Counted from the first letter of the stretch, positions 25,846 to 35,458 are shown. The stretch: 64,000 nucleotides of DNA from Acidobacteriaceae bacterium KBS 146 (GCA_000688615.1 JHVA01000001.1:1116001-1180000); one strand, 5' to 3'. Numbers and translations: made by a program. Notes: generated by a model not told the origin, from the letters alone.

Positions 25846-25922
25846 TGGTGGCCCGGGCAGGAGTCCAACCTGCGACCTTCGCGTTAGGAGTGCGCTGCTC
25901 TATGCAACTGAGCTACCGGGCC
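25846..25922 (-). tRNA. tRNA-Arg (anticodon CCT)
   Basis: Read on the minus strand the 77 bases fold as a cloverleaf: acceptor GGCCCGG/CCGGGCC, D stem GCTC/GAGC, anticodon loop CTCCTAA (anticodon CCT at positions 34-36), T stem GCAGG/CCTGC, and an encoded ACCA end. The anticodon stem is weak, with three central G-C pairs flanked by an A-C and a G-A mismatch. The T loop is TTGGACT rather than TTCGANT and the D loop has GC instead of GG, so the tertiary pair 19-56 is C-G instead of the nearly universal G-C. It is either a functional variant or an early-decaying gene. Confidence 0.85.
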
Positions 25923-25986
25923 TTACGGGTAAGTGTATCGCGACAGGGCATTTGCCGCGGATGGTAAACTTGAGAGTGGAGAATTT

Positions 25987-27219
25987 ATGCCTGAGATACA
26001 GCGTCGTCGTGCGGTAACGGTCCCTATTGGTAATGTTCGCGTTGGATCAAATGCCCCTGTTGTCGTGCAGTCGATGACCAACACCGATACGGCCGATGTG
26101 GAAAGCACCGTTCAGCAGATCGCCGCGCTCGCCCGAGCCGGTTCCGAGATGGTACGCGTCACAGTTAATAATGATGACGCCGCAAAGGCCATCCCCTACA
26201 TCATCGAGGGCATTGCAAAGAAGGGCTGGAACACGCCCATCATCGGCGACTTCCATTACAACGGGCATCTTCTACTCTCGAAGTATCCGGATACGGCTCA
26301 GGCACTCGCAAAGTACCGCATCAACCCCGGCAACGTCTCCATCGGACGCAAGGACGATGACAACTTTCGCACCATGGTCGAGGTTGCCGTCAAGCATCAG
26401 AAGCCCGTGCGGATCGGCGTCAACTGGGGCTCACTCGATCAGGCTTTGCTGACAAAGATGATGGACGAGAACTCTAGGTCCTCCACTCCCCTTCCCGCCC
26501 GTGACGTCATGATGGAAGCCATGGTGGTCTCCGCGCTCGACAACGCCGCCGCCGCAGAGCGCTACGGCCTGCGGCGCGACCAGATCGTGTTGAGCGCGAA
26601 GGTCTCCGGCGTGCGCGATCTGATCGACGTCTACACCGAACTCGCAAGCCGTTGCGACCACGCCTTGCACCTCGGCCTGACCGAAGCGGGCATGGGGATG
26701 AAGGGGATCGTCGCCTCTGCGGCCGGTCTCGCTCCCCTGCTGCTCAGCGGAATCGGCGATACCATCCGCGTCAGCCTCACCCCTACACCAGGCGGCGACC
26801 GGTCTGAAGAAGTTCGTTGCGGCCAACAGATTCTGCAGTCCCTCGGCATCCGCAGCTTCATGCCGCAGGTCACCAGCTGCCCCGGCTGCGGCCGCACCAC
26901 TTCAACCTACTTCCAGGAGCTCGCCGAACGTATCCAGAGCTACCTGGTAGAGCAGATGCCCGAGTGGAAGAAGCAGTACACCGGTGTTGAAGAACTTAAG
27001 CTCGCCGTGATGGGCTGCATCGTCAACGGCCCTGGCGAATCCAAGCACGCTAACATCGGCATCTCGCTGCCTGGAACCTTCGAGGAACCTAAGGCTCCCG
27101 TCTATGTCGACGGCAAGCTCTTCACCACGCTCAAGGGCGATCGCATTGTCGAAGAGTTCCAGGAGATTCTCGATAACTACGTCGAGAAGCGCTACGGAAA
27201 AGTGCTCGTCGAAGCGTAA
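25987..27219 (+). CDS. ispG: 4-hydroxy-3-methylbut-2-enyl diphosphate synthase IspG
   Basis: This 410-residue enzyme carries out the penultimate step of the MEP isoprenoid pathway, converting MEcPP to HMBPP. The start is the ATG at 25987 behind GAGTGGAGAA; the frame extends upstream to a GTG just past the tRNA, but that adds unconserved residues. The TIM barrel begins with [24 protein letters not shown], and the 4Fe-4S part has [10 protein letters not shown] and [10 protein letters not shown], supplying the three cluster cysteines and the Glu ligand. A strong terminator follows. Confidence 0.95.
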   Translation: MPEIQRRRAVTVPIGNVRVGSNAPVVVQSMTNTDTADVESTVQQIAALARAGSEMVRVTVNNDDAAKAIPYIIEGIAKKGWNTPIIGDFHYNGHLLLSKYPDTAQALAKYRINPGNVSIGRKDDDNFRTMVEVAVKHQKPVRIGVNWGSLDQALLTKMMDENSRSSTPLPARDVMMEAMVVSALDNAAAAERYGLRRDQIVLSAKVSGVRDLIDVYTELASRCDHALHLGLTEAGMGMKGIVASAAGLAPLLLSGIGDTIRVSLTPTPGGDRSEEVRCGQQILQSLGIRSFMPQVTSCPGCGRTTSTYFQELAERIQSYLVEQMPEWKKQYTGVEELKLAVMGCIVNGPGESKHANIGISLPGTFEEPKAPVYVDGKLFTTLKGDRIVEEFQEILDNYVEKRYGKVLVEA

Positions 27220-27240
27220 CTGCAATCCAGGTTCAGCCTC

Positions 27241-27275
27241 AACGCCTCTGCCCTATCGCAGAGGCGTTATATTTT
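27241..27275 (+). terminator. Terminator after ispG (probably bidirectional)
   Basis: AACGCCTCTG and CAGAGGCGTT form a perfect ten-pair stem with an eight-base loop, followed by ATATTTTT. The convergent GT2 gene ends inside the loop (27253), so the hairpin may serve both strands. Confidence 0.85.
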
Positions 27276-28431
27276 TGCGCAGATCCTTGAGTGGGTAAAA
27301 GGTTCCTCGCCACATCACCCCACCGGCCCGCAGCGTTGTCAGCGCGGAGCGCAAAAGCGAGTAAAGAAACAGTGCCGCGCCCGCAGGAAACAGAAAGGCA
27401 TACCGAGTAGAAATCCTTGAGTGCCGCGCAGAAAGAGCATAAAGCGCAACAATCGCCAACAAAGTAAGAACAGCCGGAACCCGTGTCTGTGAAATCAATA
27501 AAAATGCGAACGGTGCCAGGCACTGTAGTGCCAGCCCAACGCAGGCGGCCAGAACCAGAGCGATCCGAAAACGAAAGATCGCAAACAAATTCTTCGTCAT
27601 CACGTTGACTACGCCCATTGCTCCGGCTGCCCAGTACAGGCTCACCATACCGGGCGCGATGGCCACTCGCTGGCGAAGACCTGCCAGTTTGACACGCCGT
27701 GCCAGCATCAGGTCTTCGAGAATCTCCATACGCAGCGCCTCGAAACCTCCAAGCTGCTCGTAGGCTCCGGTTCGCATAAGATTGAACGCTCCAATCCCGA
27801 TCGAGTCTCGCTTCGCCTTCGGGTCTTCCGCCTTCCACGGCCGCGTCGCCCAAAGCCCCATCACGCCCAGGTACCCCAGCAGAATACCTTCGCCGACGGT
27901 CTTGATCTGTGGCGTCGGAAAGGTGACGAAGTGGTCCGCGCTGGTCGCAACGGCCTGAGCGAGAGACCGTCGAATGGCCTGTGGCTCAAAGTAGATATCG
28001 GCATCCGTAAAAAGAAGATATTCAGGGTGGTCGATGGCAATGGCATCGCGCGCCGCGATCGTCATCGCGTGGGGCTTGCCCAGCCAGTTGGCGGGCAGCT
28101 CACGAACATGCAGCACGCGGAGACGATCAGGATGACGCTCGGCGAGTGCATCCATTATCGATCCGCTCGCGTCGGTCGAGCGGTCATCGACCGCGATGAT
28201 CCGGAGATTTGCATAATCCTGAGCGATCAGCGACGCAAGCGAGGCAGGCAGCGCCTCCTCTTCATTGCGGGCCGGAACGATCACCGTTATCGCTGGATTC
28301 CCTGCGGGTTCGCGATCGAATCTTGCGTCGAGCAGGTTCGGAATGCGGGGCAGGCCAAAGGCCGCGGTCACCGCCTTCCACGTCCATGCCACAGCGAGCA
28401 GCCAAGCAACTCCGGTAACGAATTCCATCAT
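27253..28431 (-). CDS. Membrane-anchored GT2 glycosyltransferase (HpnB-like)
   Basis: This 392-residue protein has an N-terminal membrane span (about 5-25), a GT-A catalytic domain and three C-terminal spans. Catalytic features are ITVIVPARNEEEALPASL, IIAVDDRSTDAS, LLFTDADIYF (the metal-binding DxD) and EILEDLMLARRVK (ED, catalytic base). The layout matches hopanoid-associated glycosyltransferase HpnB and related family-2 enzymes. It starts inside the stop of the MFS gene upstream (ATGA). The remaining hopanoid genes are not in the window, so the lipid acceptor is uncertain. Confidence 0.85.
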   Translation of the reverse strand: MMEFVTGVAWLLAVAWTWKAVTAAFGLPRIPNLLDARFDREPAGNPAITVIVPARNEEEALPASLASLIAQDYANLRIIAVDDRSTDASGSIMDALAERHPDRLRVLHVRELPANWLGKPHAMTIAARDAIAIDHPEYLLFTDADIYFEPQAIRRSLAQAVATSADHFVTFPTPQIKTVGEGILLGYLGVMGLWATRPWKAEDPKAKRDSIGIGAFNLMRTGAYEQLGGFEALRMEILEDLMLARRVKLAGLRQRVAIAPGMVSLYWAAGAMGVVNVMTKNLFAIFRFRIALVLAACVGLALQCLAPFAFLLISQTRVPAVLTLLAIVALYALSARHSRISTRYAFLFPAGAALFLYSLLRSALTTLRAGGVMWRGTFYPLKDLRKNITPLR

Positions 28432-29681
28432 GCGGCGGCGGCGGCATCCTCGTGCAGCGGAGGAGCGTAGCGCGCGCCGAAGAAGAAGATGATAGCTGCG
28501 AGCAGAAGCGTAATCAGCGTCGAACCGAGTCCCATGTTGAGCGTCGAGCGATCGCTGACGGCCCCAATAATGCGCGGCGAGATGGCGTCGCCCAGCGCGT
28601 GGATGACAAGAAGCTGTCCCGCCATCGCAGTGGCTCGAACCTCAGGCCGCACGGCGTTCATGGTCGCTGCGTTCACCGGACCGGTGCCGAGAAAGATCAG
28701 GAAGATGGCCAGCGCCAGCGAAGGCACAGTCAGCGAGTGCGGTCCAAAGAAGCAGACCAGCGCAGGCGGAATTGCCAGCGCGGCGCTGATGGCAGGCACA
28801 AGGTAGAGCGCCTTCGGAGTCTTCTTCGACCAGCGCTGTGCGATGACGCCGCCGGTGATGGTTCCCAACAGACCCGTGACGACGGTCACGGCACCCATTA
28901 AGAAGGCCGCATTCGATTGCGAGCGGCCGCCCACGCGCTGCAGGAAGGACGGCATCCACCAGGAGATGCCACCGAGCGAGAAGGTGACTGCGGCGTAACC
29001 GAGGATGGAAGCGAGGTATGCCTTGTTCTTGACGAGAGTGAGCACAGTTCCCTTCTCGATCTTTGCTTTTTCGTGCTGGCTGGCTCCGCGTTCCGGCTCC
29101 TTCATGAAGAAGAGGATGAGCAGGGCGATGATGGCGCCCGGGATGGCGGAGACGATGAAGGCATGACGCCAGCCGTAGTGCTCTCCGACGACACCGCCCA
29201 CAAGGTATCCGAGCGCGGCGCCAACAGGAATGGCGATGTTGAAGATGGTCAGCACGCGGTTGCGCTGTTCGGCCGGATAGAAGTCCGAGAGCATGGCCGG
29301 AGCGAAGATGCCGAAGCTGGCCTCACCGATTCCCAACGCGGCGTGGCGCAGGTTGAGCGAGTCGTAGCTATTGACGGAGGCGGTGAAGAAGTTGATGCCG
29401 CTCCAGAACAGGGCCGCGATCACGATCATGGGCTTGCGCGGAAAGCGGTCTCCGAGCCATCCGGTGATGGGCGAGGAGAGCATGTAGGCGATCATGAACC
29501 AGAAGGTCAGCGTTCCGATGTGCTCGTCCGTAAGGTGGAACTCGCCTTTGATCTGCTCCTGCACACCGGGAAGAATGTAGCGGTCGATGTAGTTGACGAA
29601 GTTGAGTGCAGTGAGCAGGACGAGGGCCGTCGTGGCTCCGGCGACTGCGCCGACCGAGGAGGGTTTGGTTGCGGATGGCAT
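28428..29681 (-). CDS. MFS transporter, spinster-like
   Basis: This 417-residue, twelve-span membrane protein starts at the ATG at 29681 (MPSATKPSS); the frame's longer version adds an Arg/Pro-rich stretch. LTALNFVNYIDRYILPGVQ in span 1 and GWLGDRFPRKPMI in the loop between spans 2 and 3 are typical of the spinster/sphingolipid-transporter-like MFS branch. The substrate is unknown. It overlaps the GT2 gene by four bases, hinting at a joint role in handling a lipid or glycolipid. Confidence 0.82.
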   Translation of the reverse strand: MPSATKPSSVGAVAGATTALVLLTALNFVNYIDRYILPGVQEQIKGEFHLTDEHIGTLTFWFMIAYMLSSPITGWLGDRFPRKPMIVIAALFWSGINFFTASVNSYDSLNLRHAALGIGEASFGIFAPAMLSDFYPAEQRNRVLTIFNIAIPVGAALGYLVGGVVGEHYGWRHAFIVSAIPGAIIALLILFFMKEPERGASQHEKAKIEKGTVLTLVKNKAYLASILGYAAVTFSLGGISWWMPSFLQRVGGRSQSNAAFLMGAVTVVTGLLGTITGGVIAQRWSKKTPKALYLVPAISAALAIPPALVCFFGPHSLTVPSLALAIFLIFLGTGPVNAATMNAVRPEVRATAMAGQLLVIHALGDAISPRIIGAVSDRSTLNMGLGSTLITLLLAAIIFFFGARYAPPLHEDAAAAA

Positions 29682-30329
29682 CGCTGGCAGGATAGCAGGA
29701 CGTGGGGTTGGCACGGCACTGGCGCGGTGGAGGGTTTCGGACTGTGCCCGACTGAGGCCTACCTTAGGCGCTTCTCCACCCATCGAGCAAGCTCCATGGG
29801 CCCCTGATTTCGCGCGGAAGATAGGGCACCTGGCGGGTTAGATGGTTGCTCCGGAGTGTGCACTTGGCCCCGCAGATCCTTCGACTCCGCTCCGCTTCGC
29901 TCAGGATGCCACGTGCCCTTTGGGAACTATGCACGATTGAAGCGTGCTGCGTGATGTGCGTGTTGGGTGTGGCAGCCGGCGGGGAGATCGGCGTCTGCGT
30001 TGAGTGTGGGATGAGGGTGGGTTTCGTCGCCGGGTGAGTCCTCAGCCGTCCCATCTTCCGCACCATCCTCGACGGCCTCGCACGCCACCGCGGAGACTAT
30101 TGCCGGGCTTCCCTCTTCGTCTGCGCGGCTGCGCCGCTTGGGCTGAGGGTGACGCTCTCTCGTTGGGGTCTGGCATGTAGAGAGGGTTGGCCGTTCTCGC
30201 CTGGAAGCGCCTGAAGAGTCTGTGCTTCCACCGTCCGTGATTGCTATCACCGAGAGAACAGGCGGAATTTGCAATGATCAGCTTGTGCCAGCCTTGACCC
30301 AATCGAGGCAACGCGCAGGAGGAAGGTCG
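29682..30329. other. Intergenic stretch without recognised genes
   Basis: About 650 bases. It contains a GC-rich CTTCGACTCCGCTCCGCTTC segment near 29880 of the kind often interspersed in genomes of this group. There is no RNA gene or gene-like frame with family features. The last 20 bases carry AGGAGGAAGG for the next gene. Confidence 0.4.
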
Positions 30330-30935
30330 ATGCCCAGATATCTGAGATCGTTCCCTACCACGATAGTACTGACGGGTTTGCTGCTGTCTTCGCCGATGAT
30401 ATCGATGGGAGCAGCCCAGCTTACGGAAAGAACAAGTCCCTCGCAGAAGCAGAGCAATCAACCCGATTCAAAGGAAGTAAGTGACCTATTGAATCAGGCG
30501 AAATCGCAGGCGAACCAACTGACGACGGACGCAACAGAGATGGAGTCTTTCACTCGTTCAAATCTAGCCTGGGAGACACAGGCGAGCAAGATAAACGCGA
30601 TCAAAGGGGATGTGAACGCTGTCAGCCAAACAGTGGCGAAGCTGAAAGACGAAGAAAGCATGGCTTCTGCCTGGCAGAAGATGGCTATCGCACGCATTCA
30701 GCCCTTGCTGCGGGAGTTGGTTACGAACACGACCGCAGTGATCGAGCACCTTAACAAGGATCGGGGACGCAACCTGCAGAGCCAGGAACACAAGGACATG
30801 TTGAAGATGAATGCGGATCTATCTTCCGACCTCGCAACGGTCATCGGCGACTTCGTTGATTACGGAAATACGAAGAACAAATTTTATGCACTCCAGCATA
30901 AATTGGAGCTGTCGGAGGGTGGGGCCAGCCACTAG
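30330..30935 (+). CDS. Secreted helical protein of unknown function
   Basis: This 201-residue protein starts at the ATG at 30330 directly behind AGGAGGAAGG. A signal peptide (SFPTTIVLTGLLLSSPMISMGAAQ) leads to a Gln/Ser-rich linker and then an almost entirely helical body with heptad-like spacing (VSDLLNQAKSQANQL, INAIKGDVNAVSQTVAKLKD, LLRELVTNTTAVIEHLNK). It resembles periplasmic four-helix-bundle proteins, but no family is recognised. The cytochrome c gene begins about 290 bases downstream. Confidence 0.7.
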   Translation: MPRYLRSFPTTIVLTGLLLSSPMISMGAAQLTERTSPSQKQSNQPDSKEVSDLLNQAKSQANQLTTDATEMESFTRSNLAWETQASKINAIKGDVNAVSQTVAKLKDEESMASAWQKMAIARIQPLLRELVTNTTAVIEHLNKDRGRNLQSQEHKDMLKMNADLSSDLATVIGDFVDYGNTKNKFYALQHKLELSEGGASH

Positions 30936-31224
30936 AGGAATCGACGGGTCTGGCCACAGGTACTCAGGCCCCGTCCAGGATAGAGGTCTCCTGTCCGAGA
31001 TGCTGGGCCTCAGGCAACGAAAGGAGACCTCGTTCGACGCATCCAATGTTTCGCCTTTAGAACCCCTTTTGTGTAGAAAAGCTTGAGCCCTTGGTTAGCG
31101 GCGCGGCTATTTCGACTATGCTGCATTGCACCGAGCACGAGAACGGCAGAGAGCGCCAGGAGACGACCATGGGCATGGGTGGATATACTGTGGCGAACGC
31201 CGAAAGGAAAGGGCTCAGAACGCA

Positions 31225-32118
31225 TTGATTTCGAAGACACCGGGAAGTTTACTGGCGATCGGGACCCTCTTGTGTCTTTCCTCGGCGGTAGCGATCTTTC
31301 AGGGACGAACAGTGATGGCGGCGGGGCAGGAGCCTGAGGTACAGGCACCATCGCAGTCGCACACGGAGGCCCAGCACCCCCAACAGCCGAAGAGCCGCCC
31401 TACAGACCGTTCGCATATCTTTCTGGGTCTTGGCCGCGAACCTGATGCGGCGGCGGCGAAGCGTGGCGAAAGCCTATATCAGCAGAACTGCCAGGCATGT
31501 CACGGAGCCAAGGCGCGCGGAGGAATGGCACCGAACCTGGTGCGTTCGGTGCTGGTGCTGCACGACGACAAGGGTGAAGAGATTGGAGCCTTCCTTAAGG
31601 TCGGACGGCCGCAGAACGGTATGCCCTCGTTTGCGCAGCTGAGCGACGCCGAGCGCTACGACGTCGCCGAATATCTGCACATGGAGATTGAGCTGGCGGC
31701 GAATCGCGGACTATACAAGCACAGCGGCGAGATGACGAGCGGCGATGCGGAAAAGGGCAAGGAGTTCTTTGCCGCAAACTGCTCCAACTGCCACTCCGCT
31801 ACCGGCGATCTGTCGGCAATCGGAAAGAAGTATCCGGACCCGACAGCGATGCTGGCGAGGATTGCGTGGCCGAGCACGCGCGGACCGCGGAAGGCGATGG
31901 TCACGACTCAAGATGGAAAAGAGCTGACCGGAACACTCGAGCACTATGACGACTTCGAGACGACGCTGAAGACAAGCGATGGCAACACGGCAACGTGGCC
32001 GACAGACTCAGTAAAGGTTGCGATTCCCGACAAGCTGGACGGACATCGCGCGCTGCTGCCGAAGTACACCGACGATGATCTGCATAACCTGACTCGATAC
32101 CTGTTGACACTGAAATGA
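31225..32118 (+). CDS. Two-heme cytochrome c (copy 2)
   Basis: The exported cytochrome has heme motifs CQACH and CSNCH about 100 residues apart, NGMPSF as likely axial-Met segment, then a beta-rich segment (VTTQDGKELTGTLEHYDDFETTLKT) and the final helix. This is the same architecture as 9340-10194. The start is uncertain: no ATG lies between 31126 and the signal peptide. The TTG at 31225, nine or so bases after AAAGGAAAGGG, gives a good leader (LISKTPGSLLAIGTLLCLSSAVAIF). The end overlaps the next PQQ dehydrogenase by four bases, its presumed electron donor. Confidence 0.85.
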   Translation: MISKTPGSLLAIGTLLCLSSAVAIFQGRTVMAAGQEPEVQAPSQSHTEAQHPQQPKSRPTDRSHIFLGLGREPDAAAAKRGESLYQQNCQACHGAKARGGMAPNLVRSVLVLHDDKGEEIGAFLKVGRPQNGMPSFAQLSDAERYDVAEYLHMEIELAANRGLYKHSGEMTSGDAEKGKEFFAANCSNCHSATGDLSAIGKKYPDPTAMLARIAWPSTRGPRKAMVTTQDGKELTGTLEHYDDFETTLKTSDGNTATWPTDSVKVAIPDKLDGHRALLPKYTDDDLHNLTRYLLTLK

Positions 32119-33767
32119 ATCGGCCTTCTTTAAAACAACTCGCGCAATTCGCAACGGTTGGCGTGCTCTCCGCCACTTCCCTTCTGGCGCAACAGACGAA
32201 GAAGCCAGCCGGGCTTGATCCCAGTGCTCTCTCGCTGTTTAGTCAGCCAGCCGATGTGTGGCCGACGTACAACGGCGATTATTCGGGAAGGCGCTTCAGC
32301 GCGATTACGCAGATCAATCAGCAGAACATCGGAGAGCTGAAGACGAAGTGGAAGTACAAGATCACGGGGATTCCACCGCTGCGCGGAAGCGGCCCGCTCA
32401 TCATCAAGTCGACGCCGCTGATGGTGGACGGCGTTCTCTACTTCACGATTCCGGACCACGTCTTTGCGGTGGATGCGCGGACAGGCAAGGAGAAGTGGAG
32501 ATTCGACTTTGAGGACCACGGCGGACACGTGCTGGGCCAGCGCGGTGTGGGGATGTATGGGAAGTGGATCTACTTCCTGACGCCGGATGGATGGTTTATC
32601 TCGCTGGATTCGACGACGGGCAAGGAGCGCTGGCGCAAGAAGGTCGCCGACGAGAAGCTGCAGTACTTCACAACGATGGCCGCGGTGATCGTGAAGAACC
32701 ACGTGATTCTCGGCGTCGGTGGCGATGCGATGGACGTTCCGGGATACCTGGAAGCGCGTGATCCGGAGACGGGCGAGATGCAGTGGCGCTGGTGGAGCGA
32801 GCCACAGAAGATGGGCGATCCGGGATCGGAGACGTGGCCGAACGAGCAGTCGATGCGCCATGGCGGCGGCATGACCTGGCTGCCGGGAACGTACGATCCG
32901 GAGCTGAACCTTATCTACTGGGGCACGGGAAATACGAATCCAGTGTTTGCGGGACAGGGACGTAAGGGCGCGAATCTGTATACAGACTCGATTGTGGCGC
33001 TGAATCCGGACACGGGAAAGATGGTGTGGTACTTCCAGGGCTCCCCGCATGACACGCATGACTGGGACAATGTGGAGACGCCGGTGCTGTTCGACATGAC
33101 GATCGACGGCAAGCCGCGAAAGCTGCTGGCGCAGGCGGCACGATGCGGATACTTCTTTGTGCTGGACCGAACGAATGGAAAGTACCTCGTGTCCAGACCA
33201 TTCACGAAGACGGGCAACTGGGCGAAGGGCGTGGATGAACGAGGACAACCAATTCCTGATCCCGACAAGGAGCCGAAGATCGATGGCTCCATGGTGGATG
33301 TTGCAAACGGTGGAGCGACGAACTGGCCGCCGCCAAGCTACAGCCCGAAGACACAACTGTTTTACGTGAACGCGACTGAGAGCTACAGCGTGGCATACCT
33401 CTACGACACCTCGCCAGAGCCGGAGGGCTACGGTGGCGGCAGCTCGGGTGCGTTCGATGCGCACTCATCGCTGATCGCGCTCGACGTACGCAGCGGTGAC
33501 GTGAAGTGGAAACACATCCCAAAGGGAGAGGGTGCAGAGGGTGGCGGTATGTCGGGAGGAATCCTGTCAACCGCAACCAATCTCTTATTCACGGGAGATT
33601 CAAACAGACTTGTCGCATTCAACGCTGCCAACGGCAAACTATTATGGTCAGAAAAATTGGGTGCCCGTGTAAGCAACGGACCATCCACCTGGCTGCTCGA
33701 CGGGAAACAAAACATTGTTGTTGGGGCTGGAGATTCACTCGTTGTCATGACACTTGACGGTAAATAA
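32115..33767 (+). CDS. PQQ-dependent dehydrogenase (copy 2), periplasmic
   Basis: This 550-residue quinoprotein has a signal peptide (QLAQFATVGVLSATSLLAQ). Propeller repeats include VWPTYNGDYSGRRFSAITQI, VFAVDARTGKEKWRFDF, VALNPDTGKMVWYFQGSPHDTHDWDN (active-site Asp/Trp) and LVAFNAANGKLLWSEKLG. It is the paralogue of 7634-9343 and also follows a two-heme cytochrome with an ATGA overlap. It probably oxidises a different alcohol or sugar. Confidence 0.9.
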   Translation: MNRPSLKQLAQFATVGVLSATSLLAQQTKKPAGLDPSALSLFSQPADVWPTYNGDYSGRRFSAITQINQQNIGELKTKWKYKITGIPPLRGSGPLIIKSTPLMVDGVLYFTIPDHVFAVDARTGKEKWRFDFEDHGGHVLGQRGVGMYGKWIYFLTPDGWFISLDSTTGKERWRKKVADEKLQYFTTMAAVIVKNHVILGVGGDAMDVPGYLEARDPETGEMQWRWWSEPQKMGDPGSETWPNEQSMRHGGGMTWLPGTYDPELNLIYWGTGNTNPVFAGQGRKGANLYTDSIVALNPDTGKMVWYFQGSPHDTHDWDNVETPVLFDMTIDGKPRKLLAQAARCGYFFVLDRTNGKYLVSRPFTKTGNWAKGVDERGQPIPDPDKEPKIDGSMVDVANGGATNWPPPSYSPKTQLFYVNATESYSVAYLYDTSPEPEGYGGGSSGAFDAHSSLIALDVRSGDVKWKHIPKGEGAEGGGMSGGILSTATNLLFTGDSNRLVAFNAANGKLLWSEKLGARVSNGPSTWLLDGKQNIVVGAGDSLVVMTLDGK

Positions 33768-34220
33768 CCCTAAGTCAGGACATACGCAGATTTCTGCATG
33801 ATTAAGCAAAATAGAAATATCTTGCAGCTTCGTAGCACATCTGGGGATTAGAACCGCCGTAAGATGCAGGTCTCTGTCCAAAAGGTGGTATAGGATTTTA
33901 TTTTTGTTCACGCTACGATTTATTCAAATATCAAACGCGGTTGACGTTTGGGTAGCGGCTGTTTCGTAGGTTGATTCCAGATATTTCTTATATCGTTTGT
34001 TAACAAAAACATACCAATAAAAAGATTTCACTTGCTTTCAGGCAACCTTTAGCTGTTTTATACTTAAGTTGTTGCCCTTCGGCTTCGCCTGTGTGCTGGA
34101 TGTAGTGCCTCTTTCTGCCAGCCCCTCATCACAGGCTTTTGTGTAATTTCCTGCCATAACTCGAAACCAGCTGATTGCCCATCGGCCCCTGCAACCCATT
34201 TCCGAAGAGGTTTTGTACCT
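33768..34220. other. AT-rich intergenic region before the type III PKS
   Basis: About 450 bases, clearly richer in A/T than its surroundings (33900-34060), with no coding frame of note. It probably holds the promoter and an untranslated leader of the polyketide synthase gene; I could not assign a confident -35/-10 pair. Confidence 0.45.
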
Positions 34221-35297
34221 ATGCGCATCGCATCTATCGGCACAGCATATCCTCCCAATCGCTATCCCCAGGCTGTCATTACTGAAGCTCTGAAAGAGCG
34301 AATGCAAGACAAACTGGCGATGCCCGACATCATGGATCGTCTTCACCGCAACTGCGGCGTGGACTATCGTCACATCATGTTTCCACTGGACACCCTCGGA
34401 ACCCTCTCGGGTTTTGGACCAACAAACGATGCATGGATAAAAGGTGCTGTTGACCTCGGCCAAAAGGCGATTCAAAAGGCGCTGGACCAGTGCGGTCTTG
34501 AGCCTGCGGATATCTCAGCGATCTTCTTCACGTCCGTTACCGGAATCGCATGCCCGAGCATCGATGCCCGACTCGTCAACCTGATGAAGTTCCCTCAAAA
34601 CATCAAGCGCACGCCCATCTTCGGCCTTGGATGTGTCGCCGGAGCGGCGGGCATCTCAAGAGCCGCGGATTATGTCCGGGCCTACCCGAAGCAATATGCG
34701 ATTCTGCTCTCCGTAGAGCTGTGCTCGCTGACATGGCAGGAGGACGATGCCTCCATGGCAGCGATCGTTGCAAGCGGCCTGTTCGGCGATGGCGCCGCAG
34801 CCGTAATCATGGCAGGCGAAGAGACTCCCCATGGCAGCCGCCCGACCAGCGTCGACGACCCCTGCCCACGCATCGTGGCCACCAAGTCAACCTTCTATCC
34901 CAATACAGAGCACCTGATGGGGTGGAATATCAATCAGAGCGGCTTCAACATTGTGCTCTCAGCCGAAGTACCGGACTTGGTGACGTCCGAACTTCGGTCC
35001 ACTGTCGAAGACTTCCTCGACGAAAACGATATGCATATGGGCCAGATCTGCAGCTTCATCATGCACAGCGGCGGTCCAAAGGTGCTGCAGGCGATGGAGC
35101 AGAGCCTGACGCTGCCTCCAGGTGCGCTGTCCGCGTCCTGGAACAGCCTCCGCCAGAGGGGAAATCTCTCCTCGGCTTCGGTCCTCACCGTCATGCAGGA
35201 CTTCCTATATAACCGCCCTGGAAGCCCTGGATGCTACAGCATGATGGGCGCAATGGGTCCGGCTTTCTGCTCGGAACTCCTTCTACTGCAGTGGTAA
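34221..35297 (+). CDS. Type III polyketide synthase
   Basis: This 358-residue chalcone-synthase-fold enzyme has its catalytic triad visible: Cys138 in IFGLGCVAGAAG, His282 in IMHSGGPK and Asn315 in RGNLSSAS. The C-terminal GYG-like loop reads MMGAMGPAFCSELLLL. It condenses malonyl-CoA units onto an acyl-CoA starter to give alkylpyrones, alkylresorcinols or similar products. Bacterial relatives usually sit beside a methyltransferase or oxidase; here no tailoring gene is adjacent. The ATG at 34221 follows an AGAGG element. Confidence 0.93.
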   Translation: MRIASIGTAYPPNRYPQAVITEALKERMQDKLAMPDIMDRLHRNCGVDYRHIMFPLDTLGTLSGFGPTNDAWIKGAVDLGQKAIQKALDQCGLEPADISAIFFTSVTGIACPSIDARLVNLMKFPQNIKRTPIFGLGCVAGAAGISRAADYVRAYPKQYAILLSVELCSLTWQEDDASMAAIVASGLFGDGAAAVIMAGEETPHGSRPTSVDDPCPRIVATKSTFYPNTEHLMGWNINQSGFNIVLSAEVPDLVTSELRSTVEDFLDENDMHMGQICSFIMHSGGPKVLQAMEQSLTLPPGALSASWNSLRQRGNLSSASVLTVMQDFLYNRPGSPGCYSMMGAMGPAFCSELLLLQW

Positions 35298-35428
35298 ACC
35301 GACACCTGGCGGTTCATAAGTGAGAAGTTTTTTCCGGTCTGTGGGCCCAAAGAGAGGGTTCGCAGACCGGGAAAGGCAATTGTTTTTCTCATTCAAGGGT
35401 AAAAAACTTCCCATGTGGGCTAAAACTC

Positions 35429-35444
35429 CGTGCAATATGTTGCA
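35429..35444. promoter_or_regulatory. Inverted repeat GTGCAA-TATG-TTGCAC
   Basis: A perfect six-base inverted repeat with four-base spacer, 167 bases upstream of the PEP-CTERM gene start. It looks like a dimeric-regulator site. Confidence 0.35.
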
Positions 35445-35458
35445 CAGTTACCTTTTGC

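Noticed and set aside
32130-33464. 444-codon minus-strand frame opposite PQQ dehydrogenase copy 2
   Set aside because: Antisense shadow of a clearly conserved quinoprotein; Arg/His-rich with no family motif.
35334-35370. Hairpin CCGGTCTG/CAGACCGG as a riboswitch
   Set aside because: Does not match any riboswitch fold I can check; a simple terminator-like hairpin explains it.
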